Shown here in pieces: positions 33,040 through 42,812 of a stretch of DNA of 48,954 nt. Numbering within the stretch: the stretch's first letter is position 1; every line of letters starts with the position of its first letter. Made by a program: the position numbers and the translations under genes. Source of the DNA: Fibrobacter intestinalis (GTDB lineage: Bacteria; Fibrobacterota; Fibrobacteria; Fibrobacterales; Fibrobacteraceae); assembly GCF_900167415.1 (NCBI RefSeq), contig NZ_FUWU01000022.1:1-48954 (forward strand), in the 5' to 3' direction. The notes below the pieces were generated by a model, which made no database searches, had not been told where the DNA came from, and was given only the letters and a program-made list of their open reading frames with translations.

Positions 33040-33996
33040 TCACTGGTGGTATTTGATAAGGCTAGGCGCTTTTTCGCGAATCAACTTGAGAATCCGAGCT
33101 TCAGCTTCGTCACCGCGGGCGGTATCCCGAACGTTGCACATGGGCTGGAAAAGCGGGCTGTTGAAAAGCGTTCCCAGAGGAATCGGATTTTTGCGGCAGA
33201 AAGTCGTTTCCACAAAATCGCGAGCCGCGTCTTGCAAATCGTCGCATTTCTGGAATTCGCCTTTCTGGAAAGATTCGTAGAGTTCCACGAAAATCTTCGC
33301 CGCTTCGGGAATATTCGCCGTGGCACTGACGAGGGCCGTTCCGCCCATTTCGAGCATATCGATAAAAAATCCGTCTTCGCCGCTCATGACGGCAAAATCG
33401 TTGTTCTTGGTCTCGTTGATGACGCGCTTGGTGTCTTCGTGGAATTTTTCGCCGATGCGGAAATCGACAGCCTGCTTGAGCCCGATGATGTTTTTGTCTT
33501 CGGAAAGGCTGATCAATGTGTCGGGGTGGACATAGCTCGCCGTGCGACCGGGAACGTTGTAAATGATAATCTTGGCTCCGGTTTCGGAACTGAGCGTCTT
33601 GAAATGCTTTTCGATGCCTTCTTGCGAGGGATTGTTGTAATAGCCGGTCACGCAAAGAACGGGGACCGCAGCTATTTTCAGCACTTCTTCAATCATTTCA
33701 ACGGATTCGCGAGTGCAATTGGAACCCGCACCCGCAATCACGGGAACTCGACCGTCCACATAGTCGAGAGTAAACTTGATGATGTCGAGATGCTGCTTGT
33801 GGGTGACGGTGGCACTCTGGCCGGTGGTTCCGACCGGAAGAATCCCCGAAACTCCGGCTGCAATCAAATCGTCTATCATTTTTTCCATCTTTTTGTAGTC
33901 GATGGAATTCCGAAGGTTCTTGGGATCGTCGTCCTTGAGGGGCGTAAAAAGAGCGGGGAAGACTCCGCGCAATTGAGAAGCGTTTGTAATTTGCAT
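33040..33996 (-). CDS. dapA: 4-hydroxy-tetrahydrodipicolinate synthase
   Basis: DapA (318 residues; family ~290-300) condenses pyruvate with aspartate semialdehyde in the lysine/diaminopimelate pathway. It is a TIM barrel with the Schiff-base lysine in NIIGLKQAVD, the catalytic Tyr in IIYNVPGRT and the substrate loop GVSGILPVGTTGQSAT (Gln replaces the usual Glu of GTTGE). The slightly longer N-terminus and some insertions place it near the edge of the DapA/NanA superfamily, so another pyruvate aldolase is possible. The ATG lies six bases downstream of a TATTTT hexamer with no ribosome site, suggesting a leaderless mRNA. Confidence 0.85.
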   Translation of the reverse strand: MQITNASQLRGVFPALFTPLKDDDPKNLRNSIDYKKMEKMIDDLIAAGVSGILPVGTTGQSATVTHKQHLDIIKFTLDYVDGRVPVIAGAGSNCTRESVEMIEEVLKIAAVPVLCVTGYYNNPSQEGIEKHFKTLSSETGAKIIIYNVPGRTASYVHPDTLISLSEDKNIIGLKQAVDFRIGEKFHEDTKRVINETKNNDFAVMSGEDGFFIDMLEMGGTALVSATANIPEAAKIFVELYESFQKGEFQKCDDLQDAARDFVETTFCRKNPIPLGTLFNSPLFQPMCNVRDTARGDEAEARILKLIREKAPSLIKYHQ

Positions 33997-34002
33997 GGTA
34001 TA

Positions 34003-34008
34003 AAAATA
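34003..34008 (-). promoter_or_regulatory. -10 hexamer of dapA (leaderless start)
   Basis: TATTTT on the minus strand followed by TATACC and the ATG (33996). No Shine-Dalgarno fits between, so transcription probably starts at the start codon. Confidence 0.5.
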
Positions 34009-34183
34009 AACAAAAATCGGGAAAAATCGCCCACATTTTCAAAGGAATTGGCATTTTTGCTTTCTTTTTTGCGGTAGGATGGAAATAATAATTTTCAAAA
34101 TCCGATTCACGGGTATATTTTTAGAGCGTTCATTTTTTAGGCGTTTGATTGCGAAAACGCTTTTTGCAAACGAGGTGAAGTGT

Positions 34184-36970
34184 ATGGTTCAAATTTGGAA
34201 AATTGCCGTTCTGGGTGCGGCTCTGGTTTCGTCGGCATCCGCTGCGGATTCTTTCAAGTGGAGCAGTGTGGCCATGGGCGGCGGCGGATTCGTTTCGGCG
34301 ATTGTGGCTTCTCCTTTGGAAGAAAATCTTTTTTATGCAAGAACGGACGTGGGCGGCGCCTACCGCTGGAACAACGCTTCGGAACGGTGGGAATCCATGA
34401 TGGACTGGGTCGATGTTTCGGAGCGCGGACTTTTGGGCGTGGAAGCCATTGCCGTGGACCCCAAAGAAGCGGAAACGGTTTACCTGATGACGGGAACCAG
34501 CTATTTCAACAACGGACGCAGTGCCTTTTTGAAATCCACGGATAAAGGAGAGAGCTGGGAACTCCATTACGTTTGGGACGAAACGGGCGAAAAGGGCGGC
34601 GCGGTCAAAAATTTCGGTGTTCACGGAAACGGCATGGGCCGCGGAAACGGGGAAGCGCTCGCCATCGACCCCAACAATTCAGACAATATGTTCTATGGTT
34701 CCCGGCGCTCCGGACTTTGGAAATCCACGGATAACGGCAAAAGCTGGACGCATGTGGATGCTTGGACTGCGGCTGCGGGAAGCGATACGACCTGGAACGG
34801 TTCGGGTTTCAGCTTTGTCCAGTATGCGCCCGGAAATTCCAACGTGATTTATGCGGGATTTTTGCGGGACGGCTCAAAAGGTAACGGCACATTTGAAAAC
34901 GTCTTCACCTCGACGGATGGCGGTGCTTCTTGGAAAGCTCTCCCCATTCCAGACAAGTTGCGTTCTACTGCGGGGGGAAGCCTTGTTCGCCTGATGCCCC
35001 AACGTGCGGTCGTGGCCAAGGACGGTTCTTTTTTAATTGCGACTTTTGCCGATGGCGCAGGCCCCCATACCATGGCATGGGACGAAGGCTGGGGAATGAT
35101 TTACGACGGATTCGGGCGGGGTGCGGTGCTGAAATATGATGTGGCAAGCAAAACCTGGTCCGATGTTTCTCCGGAAAATTTACTGTATTACGACGGAGCG
35201 AAATACGACATTGTTGATGTGGCCGATTCCAATTATCAGTATTGCGGTCCCTATGGCGGTATTGCCATCGATCCGAATAATTCCCAGAACATTGTCATTA
35301 CGACGGAAGGCTATACCGGCGCACAGTACTGGAAGCTCCCCAGCGGTTCTTACGATATGGACGGGCAGTGGGGAACGCAGATTTACTATTCCACAGACGG
35401 TGGCGAGACTTTTGTGCAGTCCTTTGGTTACAATCTTACGACGGTCACCATGGACGAGAACGGCATCGGCTGGATGAACAACAGCTCCATCCACTGGTCG
35501 GGAAGTGCCGCCATCGACCCTTTCAATCCGAAACGCGTTTTTGTTTCTTCGGGCAATGGAGTTTTCCGTTCCGATGATATTACCGATTACACTTTAATCG
35601 ACGATCCTTATCTGCATTCCGGCTCTCGCGTTTATGATGCCTGGGGAGCGGTCACCAATAATCAGGTATGGAAAGTTTCGTCCCACGGAATCGAGGAAAC
35701 GGTGCCCTACGACGTGGTGAGCATTCCGGGCGGCCCCATGATTTCTGTGATTGCAGATTACGACGGCTTCCGTCACGACAGCATCTGGAGCTACCCCAGC
35801 AATCGGCATCTTTCGTCTGTAAATAGCGGAAGCCCTGTAGGTTCCACCTGGGGGCTTGCCTATGCACCTCTTTCAGGAAAACTGGTGAAAGTTAGCGACG
35901 CCCGTGTTTACAAAGCCAAGTATAACGATATTCCCATGGCTCCGCTGCAATACTCTGCGGACTCTGGCAAATCCTGGAGCGTGGAAACCTATACCGGTCC
36001 CAATTCCTCTTACAAGGGCGGCACGGCAGCCATTTCTGCAGACGGCTCTGTTGCCATCTGGGTTCCGGGGGAAGGGACGACTCAGGTTTTCCGCAATTAC
36101 AATACGACCACTTGGGACAACGTTTCGGGAATCACCAATTCGGCTTATGTGGTGGGCGACCCGAAAAACGCTAACGTGTTCTACGCTTACGATAAATCCA
36201 CGGGCGCATTCTACAAAAGTTCGGATCAGGGCAAGACTTTTGCCAAAATTTCCGAACCGGGAGTGAGCCAATTCAAAAAATTCCGTGCGATTCCGGGAAA
36301 GGAAGGCGATCTTTGGCTTCCCATTGGCGAAATCGATGAAAACGGCAATCCGAAAAGCGGAAAGCTGTTGCACTCCACAGATGGTGGCACGACGTGGACG
36401 GCGGCAGCGGGCATCGGCTATACCGAAGCGGTGGGCTATGGAATTGGCCCCAAAAATTCGGGAACCGCCCTTTATGCTTTTGGCATTGTGGATGGCACAT
36501 CGGGAGTTTTTGAATCCTCCGACGAAGGGGCGTCTTGGACGCGTGTCAATGACGACGCTCACGAGTATGGCGGCCTTGCCAACGGAGAATTTGTCATGGG
36601 CGACATGAACACTTATGGCGTCGTCTATATGAGCACAGCCGGGCGTGGAATCGCTGTTCGGGTGCCCGGCGATTGGAATATGGAATCGACAAGTTCCTCT
36701 TCGGCAATGCCCAAACCGTCTGCTGAAAATGCCGTCAAATTTAGCCGAGTCGCCTTTGTGGAAGCCGGCAAGCTGAATCTGGTGGTAAATCGCTCTCAAG
36801 TCAAAGTCGCCCTGTACGATTTGAACGGCGAAAAAATTTACAGCCGGACTTTAAATCATTCCGAAAGCATTCCTTTGAAGAGCATGGTCAAATCCAGTGG
36901 CTCATACGTCTTGCGAGTCACCAGCGGCAAAACTTTGCTTCTTTCCGAAAGGCTCGGCATTTCTCGCTAG
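34184..36970 (+). CDS. GH74 xyloglucanase with sorting domain
   Basis: A 928-residue secreted glycoside hydrolase of family 74, which cleaves xyloglucan of plant cell walls. Signal peptide to about residue 21 (SSASAA). The GH74 double propeller shows the catalytic-loop motif YARTDVGGAYRW (Asp55) and many Asp-box turns (STDKGESW, STDNGKSW, STDGGASW, SADSGKSW, STDGGTTW, SSDEGASW). After residue ~845 a serine-containing linker (STSSSSAMPKPS) leads to a beta-rich tail (SRVAFVEAGKLNLVV...LYDLNGEKIYSR...SSGSYVLRVTSG) like type IX secretion sorting domains. ATG 34184 follows GAGGTG; the open frame upstream is not coding-like. It is a single gene. Confidence 0.92.
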   Translation: MVQIWKIAVLGAALVSSASAADSFKWSSVAMGGGGFVSAIVASPLEENLFYARTDVGGAYRWNNASERWESMMDWVDVSERGLLGVEAIAVDPKEAETVYLMTGTSYFNNGRSAFLKSTDKGESWELHYVWDETGEKGGAVKNFGVHGNGMGRGNGEALAIDPNNSDNMFYGSRRSGLWKSTDNGKSWTHVDAWTAAAGSDTTWNGSGFSFVQYAPGNSNVIYAGFLRDGSKGNGTFENVFTSTDGGASWKALPIPDKLRSTAGGSLVRLMPQRAVVAKDGSFLIATFADGAGPHTMAWDEGWGMIYDGFGRGAVLKYDVASKTWSDVSPENLLYYDGAKYDIVDVADSNYQYCGPYGGIAIDPNNSQNIVITTEGYTGAQYWKLPSGSYDMDGQWGTQIYYSTDGGETFVQSFGYNLTTVTMDENGIGWMNNSSIHWSGSAAIDPFNPKRVFVSSGNGVFRSDDITDYTLIDDPYLHSGSRVYDAWGAVTNNQVWKVSSHGIEETVPYDVVSIPGGPMISVIADYDGFRHDSIWSYPSNRHLSSVNSGSPVGSTWGLAYAPLSGKLVKVSDARVYKAKYNDIPMAPLQYSADSGKSWSVETYTGPNSSYKGGTAAISADGSVAIWVPGEGTTQVFRNYNTTTWDNVSGITNSAYVVGDPKNANVFYAYDKSTGAFYKSSDQGKTFAKISEPGVSQFKKFRAIPGKEGDLWLPIGEIDENGNPKSGKLLHSTDGGTTWTAAAGIGYTEAVGYGIGPKNSGTALYAFGIVDGTSGVFESSDEGASWTRVNDDAHEYGGLANGEFVMGDMNTYGVVYMSTAGRGIAVRVPGDWNMESTSSSSAMPKPSAENAVKFSRVAFVEAGKLNLVVNRSQVKVALYDLNGEKIYSRTLNHSESIPLKSMVKSSGSYVLRVTSGKTLLLSERLGISR

Positions 36971-37131
36971 TTTCGCCCGCATCAAACGATTTTTTTGCGC
37001 AGACGTTTCTTTTGCCCTCGAATAAAGGGGGCAATGCGTTTGCTTCCCCCCAAAAAATTTCGTTTTAAAAGGCCAAAAATTTTTATATTATGCGGCGATA
37101 TTTTGACCAATCTGACGATTGAAGGTATTTT

Positions 37132-38541
37132 ATGGGCAAAAATCTCTATCAAAAAGTATTTGAAAGTCACATTGTGGCAAAGCTGCCAAGTGGACAGTAT
37201 CAGCTTTTTATCGGAACGCATCTCTGTCACGAAGTGACAAGTCCGCAAGCGTTCGCCATGTTGCGCGAAGAAGGACTCCGGGTAAAATATCCGGAACGCA
37301 CTTTCGCTACGGTGGATCACATTATTCCGACAACGGCGGATGCCCGCAAGCGTCCGCTCGCCGATCCGATTTCCGAAGAAATGCTTTCTCACATTGAAAA
37401 GAACACCAAGGATTTTGGCGTACGTTTCTTTGGTCCGGAAACGGGGGAGCAGGGAGTCATTCACATTGTGGGACCGGAAGAGGGCGTGACCCAGCCGGGT
37501 ATGACGGTGGCTTGCGGAGACTCGCACACGGCAACTCACGGTGCGTTCGGAGCGGTCGCTTTCGGCATTGGAACCAGTCAGGTCGCCGATGTTCTCGCCA
37601 CGCAAACTTTGGCGATGAGTCCGCTGAAAACCCGTCGCATCAACTTTACCGGAAAGCTCAAACCGGGCGTTACCGCCAAAGACGTCGCTCTGGCCTACAT
37701 TGCAAAGCTTGGCGTAAACGGTGGTGTGGGATATGCTTACGAATTTGCCGGTCCGGTCATCGAAGCCATGGATATGGAAGGCCGCATGACCGTCTGCAAT
37801 ATGGCGATTGAAGGCGGAGCTCGTGTCGGCTACTGCAATCCGGACGAAAAGACTTTCGCCTTCCTCCGCGGGAAGCCCTATGCGCCCAAAGCGGACAAAT
37901 GGGATGAAGCGGTCGCTTACTGGAAGTCAGTTGCGACAGATGCCGACGCCGTATTCGACGATGAAGTTGAAATCAACTGCGACGAGTTGGAACCGATGGT
38001 CACGTGGGGAATCACGCCGGCTCAGGCGATACCGCTGAACGGAAATATGCCGCGTATTGACGAGTTCCAAGGGTCGGAACAGAAAGTCATTCGCGAAGCC
38101 TATGAATACATGGGTTGGGAAGAGGGCGGAAAAATGATCGGAACCCCCATCGACATCGCCTTTATCGGTAGCTGCACCAATGGACGTCTTCCGGATTTGA
38201 TCGCAGCCGCAGAAATTTTAAAAGGCAACAAGGTTTCTCCGAAGGTCAAATTGTGGGTGGTTCCCGGTTCCATGAAAATCAAAAAAGAAGCCGAGTCGCT
38301 CGGTCTGGACAAAATCTTCAAGGAAGCCGGTGCCGAATGGCGGGAAGCGGGTTGTTCTCTTTGCCTGGCGATGAATCCCGACAAACTCCAAGGTCGCCAG
38401 ATTAGCGCCAGTTCCAGCAACCGCAATTTCAAAGGCCGTCAGGGAAGCCCGACAGGCCGCACCATCCTCATGAGCCCGATCATGGTCGCCGCCGCCGCGA
38501 TCGAAGGCAAAGTGACCGACGTCCGCAAATATCTCAAGTAA
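37132..38541 (+). CDS. leuC: 3-isopropylmalate dehydratase large subunit
   Basis: LeuC (469 residues) with LeuD isomerises 2- to 3-isopropylmalate in leucine synthesis, using a 4Fe-4S cluster. The cluster cysteines are in FIGSCTNGR and in [31 protein letters not shown] and RNFKGRQG are further aconitase-family signatures. Length matches the bacterial type. A GAAGG ribosome site precedes the ATG, and a promoter-like TATATT occurs at 37084. leuD follows after 14 bp, so the two are an operon. I looked for a leader peptide with Leu codons upstream and found none that is convincing. Confidence 0.96.
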   Translation: MGKNLYQKVFESHIVAKLPSGQYQLFIGTHLCHEVTSPQAFAMLREEGLRVKYPERTFATVDHIIPTTADARKRPLADPISEEMLSHIEKNTKDFGVRFFGPETGEQGVIHIVGPEEGVTQPGMTVACGDSHTATHGAFGAVAFGIGTSQVADVLATQTLAMSPLKTRRINFTGKLKPGVTAKDVALAYIAKLGVNGGVGYAYEFAGPVIEAMDMEGRMTVCNMAIEGGARVGYCNPDEKTFAFLRGKPYAPKADKWDEAVAYWKSVATDADAVFDDEVEINCDELEPMVTWGITPAQAIPLNGNMPRIDEFQGSEQKVIREAYEYMGWEEGGKMIGTPIDIAFIGSCTNGRLPDLIAAAEILKGNKVSPKVKLWVVPGSMKIKKEAESLGLDKIFKEAGAEWREAGCSLCLAMNPDKLQGRQISASSSNRNFKGRQGSPTGRTILMSPIMVAAAAIEGKVTDVRKYLK

Positions 38542-38555
38542 GGAGCGAAACGACT

Positions 38556-39164
38556 ATGTTGACTGTGATTGATTCTGTAAAAGGTTCCGGCATCCCTCTG
38601 CGCGGAAACGACATCGACACGGACCGCATCATTCCGGCGCGCTTCCTCAAGTGTGTCACGTTTGACGGTCTAGGCGACAACGCCTTTGCCGACGACATCG
38701 CCGGCCTTGCCAAACAGGGAAAAACGCACCCCTTCCGCGATCCGGCTTACAAAAACGGTTCTATTCTCGTTTCCAACAGGAATTTCGGTTGCGGTTCCAG
38801 CCGCGAGCACGCCCCACAGGCGCTCAAGCGTTGGGGAGTCCGCGCCATCATCGCCGAAAGCTATTCCGAAATTTTCTTCGGGAATTGCGTCGCCATCGGC
38901 GTGCCCTGCTACCGGGTTTCGCACGAAGTCGCCGACAAAATCCTCGACTGGATTGAAGCGCACCCTTCGGAAGAAATGGAAACGAGCACCAAGGACAGAA
39001 CCCTTAAAATGGGAAGCGAAGTCGTCGCTCTCGAACTCGCCGAAGGCCCCCGCGGGCAATTCCTCGACGGTTCCTGGCATGCGCGCGGCGTCCTTCTTTC
39101 CAATGCGGAAAAGGTGACAGGACTCGCGGAAAAACTCCCTTATATGCAGTTCCTTGCCCGCTAA
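38556..39164 (+). CDS. leuD: 3-isopropylmalate dehydratase small subunit
   Basis: LeuD (202 residues, standard length) is the swivelling small subunit of isopropylmalate isomerase. Signatures: GNDIDTDRIIPARFLK at the N-terminus, NFGCGSSREHAPQAL and AIIAESYSEIFFGN. It immediately follows leuC and ends in a strong terminator. Confidence 0.96.
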   Translation: MLTVIDSVKGSGIPLRGNDIDTDRIIPARFLKCVTFDGLGDNAFADDIAGLAKQGKTHPFRDPAYKNGSILVSNRNFGCGSSREHAPQALKRWGVRAIIAESYSEIFFGNCVAIGVPCYRVSHEVADKILDWIEAHPSEEMETSTKDRTLKMGSEVVALELAEGPRGQFLDGSWHARGVLLSNAEKVTGLAEKLPYMQFLAR

Positions 39165-39188
39165 TCGGTAATTGCAAGCAAAATCAAA

Positions 39189-39222
39189 ACCCGTCAGCAT
39201 TCATCTGGCGGGTTCTTTTTTT
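39189..39222 (+). terminator. Terminator of leuCD
   Basis: ACCCGTCAG (39189-39197) pairs with CTGGCGGGT (39205-39213), including one G-U pair, followed by TCTTTTTTT. It separates the convergent leuCD and ruvAB operons. Confidence 0.85.
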
Positions 39223-39243
39223 AGGATTGCGAATTTTACGGAG

Positions 39244-40272
39244 CTAAAACTCGAGTTCCCCTTGAGTTCCTTGGGGAGTGGGCAAGTGCAAAGCCTGATA
39301 AGCTCTAGGAGTCAAAATGCGACCGCGAGGAGTCCGCGAGAGAAATCCCTGCTGGATTAAAAAAGGCTCGTAAACTTCTTCCAGCGTATCCGGGTCTTCG
39401 CCGAGAGACGCTCCGATTGTTCCCAGCCCGACGGGGCCTCCCGAAAAATTCACAGCAATCGTCGAGAGAATCTTGCGATCCATCGGATCCAGGCCCTGGG
39501 AATCGATTCCCAAGAGTTTCAAAGTCCGTTCCGCCACGTCCAAATCGATGAGGCCTTCGCCTCGCACCTCGGCGACATCGCGCGCCCTTCGGAGAATGCG
39601 GTTGGCGATGCGCGGCGTCCCTCGGCATTTAGAGCTCAAAAGTGCCGCGGCTTCATCGGTAATTCGGGCGTTTAAAATTTTTGCGCTGCGCTTGAGAATT
39701 TTTTCCAAGTCTTTGGCGGGGTAGAGTTCCAGGCGAAAATGCAAACCAAAACGATCGCGAAGAGGCCCTGTCAACAATCCAGTTCGAGTTGTCGCGCCGA
39801 TCAGCGTAAAATGCTTCAGCGGCAAATTGACGCTGCGTGCTGCCGGTCCGGAATCCAGCATGATGTCCAAACGGAAATCTTCCATAGCGGGGTAGAGATA
39901 CTCTTCGATAACGCGACCCATCCGGTGAATTTCGTCGATAAAAAGAACATCGTTCTCGCCAAGGCTTGTGAGAAGTCCAGCAAGATCGCTCGCTTTTTCT
40001 AAAACGGGACCGCTCGTAATGTGAATTCCGACCCCCATCTCTTTGGCGATGATTCCGGAAAGAGTAGTTTTCCCGAGTCCCGGAGGTCCCGCAAAAAGGC
40101 AATGATCTAGAGATTCGCCTCTTTTTTTGGCCGCTTCGATCGCAATCTGCAAACTTTCCTTGATGTGATCTTCGCCCGTAAAATCGGCAAGGGTTTCGGG
40201 GCGCAAGCTGCGTTCCAAATCCGCTTCTTCGCCATTTGCCTGTTCTGGAGAAATAATACGTTCCGACATCAT
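39244..40272 (-). CDS. ruvB: Holliday junction helicase motor RuvB
   Basis: RuvB (342 residues) is the AAA+ motor that drives branch migration with RuvA. Walker A GPPGLGKTTL, Walker B VLFIDEIHRM, sensor/arginine-finger region GATTRTGLLTGPLRDRFG and the C-terminal winged helix (EPFLIQQGFLSRTPRGR) are all present. Its ATG directly follows the ruvA stop codon (TAAATGATG), so both are translated from one mRNA. ruvC is not next to it. Confidence 0.97.
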   Translation of the reverse strand: MMSERIISPEQANGEEADLERSLRPETLADFTGEDHIKESLQIAIEAAKKRGESLDHCLFAGPPGLGKTTLSGIIAKEMGVGIHITSGPVLEKASDLAGLLTSLGENDVLFIDEIHRMGRVIEEYLYPAMEDFRLDIMLDSGPAARSVNLPLKHFTLIGATTRTGLLTGPLRDRFGLHFRLELYPAKDLEKILKRSAKILNARITDEAAALLSSKCRGTPRIANRILRRARDVAEVRGEGLIDLDVAERTLKLLGIDSQGLDPMDRKILSTIAVNFSGGPVGLGTIGASLGEDPDTLEEVYEPFLIQQGFLSRTPRGRILTPRAYQALHLPTPQGTQGELEF

Positions 40273-40863
40273 TTACACGTGTTTGAGGGCTTCGGGGATA
40301 AGATCTGTCACTTTGGCATTTTCGCCGAGAATTTCCACAGCCTTAGCGACGGCCTTTTGAGCCGCTGGATCCTTGACTCCCAGAGTATGCAAAGCCTGAA
40401 TCGCTTCGCTCTGGTTGGGGGAGAGAAGCGCCGTCCGTTCGCCGCCTTCGACAGAAGAAAGCGCAAGGGCTTTGTCCTTAAGGGTAAGCACAAACATTTC
40501 CGCTGTCTTTTTTCCGACTCCCTTAATTTTTCCAAGAGCGGCTTTGTCTTCGCGCGCAATGATGGAGAGAAAATCCCCGGGTGAAATGGAAGAAAGAATG
40601 CGTTGCGCCGTTTTGGGACCCACGCCATTGACGGAAATCATGCTGCGGAAAAGTTCTTTTTCCTGCGAATCCGCAAAACCGAAAAGTTCCATTGCGTCTT
40701 CCCGCACAACAAGATGCGTCAAAAGGGTCAGTTCCGTCCCTTCTTCAGGCAGACGCTCGCCGGTTCGTGCGGAAATCTGGACTCCATAGCCGACACCGCC
40801 ACATTCGAGAACAGCAAAAGTAGGATGGCGTTCCACCAGAATTCCGTGCAATCTTTCAATCAT
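40273..40863 (-). CDS. ruvA: Holliday junction DNA helicase subunit RuvA
   Basis: RuvA (196 residues) forms the tetramer that binds four-way junctions. N-terminal OB fold (MIERLHGILVERHPTFAVLE), two helix-hairpin-helix motifs (VNGVGPKTAQRIL and IKGVGKKTAEMFV), and the C-terminal RuvB-contacting domain. The ATG lies seven bases downstream of TATATT without a ribosome site, so the mRNA is probably leaderless. Confidence 0.96.
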   Translation of the reverse strand: MIERLHGILVERHPTFAVLECGGVGYGVQISARTGERLPEEGTELTLLTHLVVREDAMELFGFADSQEKELFRSMISVNGVGPKTAQRILSSISPGDFLSIIAREDKAALGKIKGVGKKTAEMFVLTLKDKALALSSVEGGERTALLSPNQSEAIQALHTLGVKDPAAQKAVAKAVEILGENAKVTDLIPEALKHV

Positions 40864-40870
40864 AGCTCAA

Positions 40871-40876
40871 AATATA
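40871..40876 (-). promoter_or_regulatory. -10 hexamer of ruvAB (leaderless start)
   Basis: TATATT on the minus strand (extended to TATATTTTG) followed by seven bases and the ruvA ATG, with no Shine-Dalgarno. Confidence 0.5.
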
Positions 40877-41408
40877 GAAATTGAGTGCCGCAGCAAAAGA
40901 TTTTAAAAGCACAAGTCCAAAATAAAAGAATCCACGAAAGCATTCCAACTGTATGCCCGATAACGCCCATTATGTAAACTAAACGAGTGTTTTAAATATG
41001 CGAATATCGCGACGCCATTATCTTTTTCCAGGATTTTCTCGTTGCCAGATCAAGAGGCGTTCGAGCGTAAAGTTTGCCCGGACCTCCATTAATTTGAAGA
41101 AGCCATAAAGTTGTCTGCCGAACTTTCTAACCACCGAAAATCCTTAAAAGACATTGCCCGTTTGTTTGCGTTCTCGCTCCTTGGTTTGCCATTCCTGCGG
41201 CTCATCGTCTTCTACTTTACAGAAGGGCTAGGCGTCCCATCAACAAAATCTGGAAAATTTAAAAGACGACTTTTCCAAGATTCCTCTTCATCCTTTTTCT
41301 CCCGACAAAACTCACTTTTCTTATGATGGCGAATCTTTGATTTCCGCTTGTTTATTTGGCCGAGTTGTTACTTTATTGCATTTATCTTGGGAAAAATCTT
41401 TTTTTTGC
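40877..41408. other. Intergenic region without recognisable gene
   Basis: About 530 bp between ruvA and the first tRNA-Lys. I see one 71-codon frame (41111-41326, plus) with no family resemblance and no ribosome site, and no repeats or strong hairpins. Confidence 0.5.
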
Positions 41409-41442
41409 AAAAAAAAGCCCTTTTCCAAAATGGAACAGGGCT
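41409..41442 (-). terminator. Terminator of first tRNA-Lys
   Basis: Read leftwards, AGCCCTGTTCC pairs with GGAAAAGGGCT around TTTT, followed by TTTTTTTT. It starts four bases after the tRNA 3' end. Confidence 0.9.
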
Positions 41443-41446
41443 TTCG

Positions 41447-41519
<73 letters not shown>

Positions 41520-41530
41520 ATTGCGCCACA

Positions 41531-41558
41531 AAAATAAAAAAACAAAATAGAACGGCAA
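41531..41558 (-). promoter_or_regulatory. Promoter of first tRNA-Lys
   Basis: Minus strand TTGCCG (41558-41553), 16 bp, TATTTT (41536-41531), extended to TATTTTTG, 11 bases before the tRNA. It is back to back with the xerD promoter. Confidence 0.65.
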
Positions 41559-41577
41559 GGGAAATTTTTAAAATTGA

Positions 41578-41583
41578 TATATT
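41578..41583 (+). promoter_or_regulatory. -10 hexamer of xerD (leaderless start)
   Basis: TATATT, extended to TATATTTT, is followed by seven bases and the ATG at 41591; no Shine-Dalgarno fits between. Confidence 0.5.
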
Positions 41584-41590
41584 TTCTGTC

Positions 41591-42481
41591 ATGGACAATG
41601 GCGAGTGGCTGGATGCGTATCTGTCTTTTTTAGGTGTCGAACGGAATCTCTCCCCCGCCACCATTCAAAGCTACGGCGAAGATTTGCGCCACTTCATTTT
41701 TTGGGCAGACAACCGCGGTTCCAATATCGGCGATCTGAAACCCGAGGAGCTGGATTCCTTTTTAACGGAAATCGCTGGTCGAGAGGAATACAGTCCCACT
41801 TCTGTCGCCAGGCATTTTTCCAGTCTCCGAGGCTTTCTCAAATATTTGCAACAAGAAAAACAATTTCCCTATTCGACAGACAATCTTTTGGCGACTCCCC
41901 GAATCGGCAAATACTTGCCGCAATGCTTGACCCGAGAAGAAATGGACAGCATTTTTGAAAGGATTCAAACGGAATCTAAAAATCCGGAACGGGATACCGC
42001 TCTTGTCGAATTGCTTTATTCCGAAGGCTTGCGCATTGCCGAAGCGCTTTCTTTGCGCCCGCAAGACATCGATTTTGACAACGAATGGATTACGCCAATA
42101 GGAAAAGGAAATAAGCAGCGTCTCATTCCTTTGGGTTCGCAAGCCAAAGACAACATCAAACGATGGATGAACGGTCCTCGCTTGCGATTCCAATCCAAAG
42201 CCAATACGGTCATATTGAATTCGCGAGGAAAAAAAATGTCGCGTATGGGCGCGTGGAAAATCATCCAGAATTTTACATCCCACTTGGATAAACACGTGAC
42301 TCCGCACACTTTCAGGCATTCTTTCGCAACGCATTGCTTGGAAGCGGGAATGGATTTGCGCGTTCTGCAAGAGCTTTTGGGACACGCCAATGTAACGACT
42401 ACGCAAATTTATACCCATATCAATGGCCAGATGATGCGTGAAGAACATCGGAGTTTCCATCCACGGGAAATTTCCAAGTAA
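41591..42481 (+). CDS. xerD: Tyrosine recombinase XerC/XerD
   Basis: A 296-residue tyrosine recombinase of the length and layout of XerC/XerD, which resolve chromosome dimers at dif. The N-terminal SAM-like domain (LDAYLSFLGVERNLSPATIQSY) is followed by the catalytic residues: Arg in YSEGLRIAEAL, Lys in GKGNKQRLIPL, HxxR in HTFRHSFATH, His/Trp position in LLGHANVTTTQ, and the nucleophile Tyr in IYTHI. I cannot tell XerC from XerD with certainty; XerD-like is the better fit. It lies alone between two identical tRNA-Lys genes on the other strand. No integrase-type N-terminal arm domain is present, so it is probably the housekeeping enzyme. Confidence 0.88.
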   Translation: MDNGEWLDAYLSFLGVERNLSPATIQSYGEDLRHFIFWADNRGSNIGDLKPEELDSFLTEIAGREEYSPTSVARHFSSLRGFLKYLQQEKQFPYSTDNLLATPRIGKYLPQCLTREEMDSIFERIQTESKNPERDTALVELLYSEGLRIAEALSLRPQDIDFDNEWITPIGKGNKQRLIPLGSQAKDNIKRWMNGPRLRFQSKANTVILNSRGKKMSRMGAWKIIQNFTSHLDKHVTPHTFRHSFATHCLEAGMDLRVLQELLGHANVTTTQIYTHINGQMMREEHRSFHPREISK

Positions 42482-42598
42482 AAATACGGCTTTCGTGACA
42501 TCCCCCTTGACTGTAAATCTCTGGCTAGAGAGCAATTATTCCGCCAGCAACAAGATTTCCCCACTTCTTCGATTCTTGACAAAACGACTCCTCTCTCA

Positions 42599-42633
42599 AA
42601 AGAAAAATCCCCATTCCAAAGGAACAGGGATTT
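42599..42633 (-). terminator. Terminator of second tRNA-Lys
   Basis: Read leftwards, AAATCCCTGTTCC pairs with GGAATGGGGATT around TTT, followed by TTTTCTTTT. It is related in sequence to the terminator of copy 1. Confidence 0.85.
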
Positions 42634-42635
42634 CG

Positions 42636-42708
<73 letters not shown>

Positions 42709-42721
42709 GATTGCGAACCCA

Positions 42722-42750
42722 AATATAGCAAGGCGATTTTCTTTTGGCAA
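42722..42750 (-). promoter_or_regulatory. Promoter of second tRNA-Lys
   Basis: Minus strand TTGCCA (42750-42745), 17 bp, TATATT (42727-42722), extended to TATATTTG. It is the clearest example of the TTGCC(A/G), 16-17 bp, TAnnTTTG promoter form in this window. Confidence 0.7.
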
Positions 42751-42812
42751 GGGAACATCGACAAAATGATGAAATTTTTCAGAGAAACGCGAGTCCATTT
42801 GGGATGTTTTGA

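Noticed and set aside
36971-37131. Leucine attenuator upstream of leuC
   Set aside because: The only ORF with Leu codons runs on into leuC in another frame, and there is no intrinsic terminator with a U-tract before leuC.
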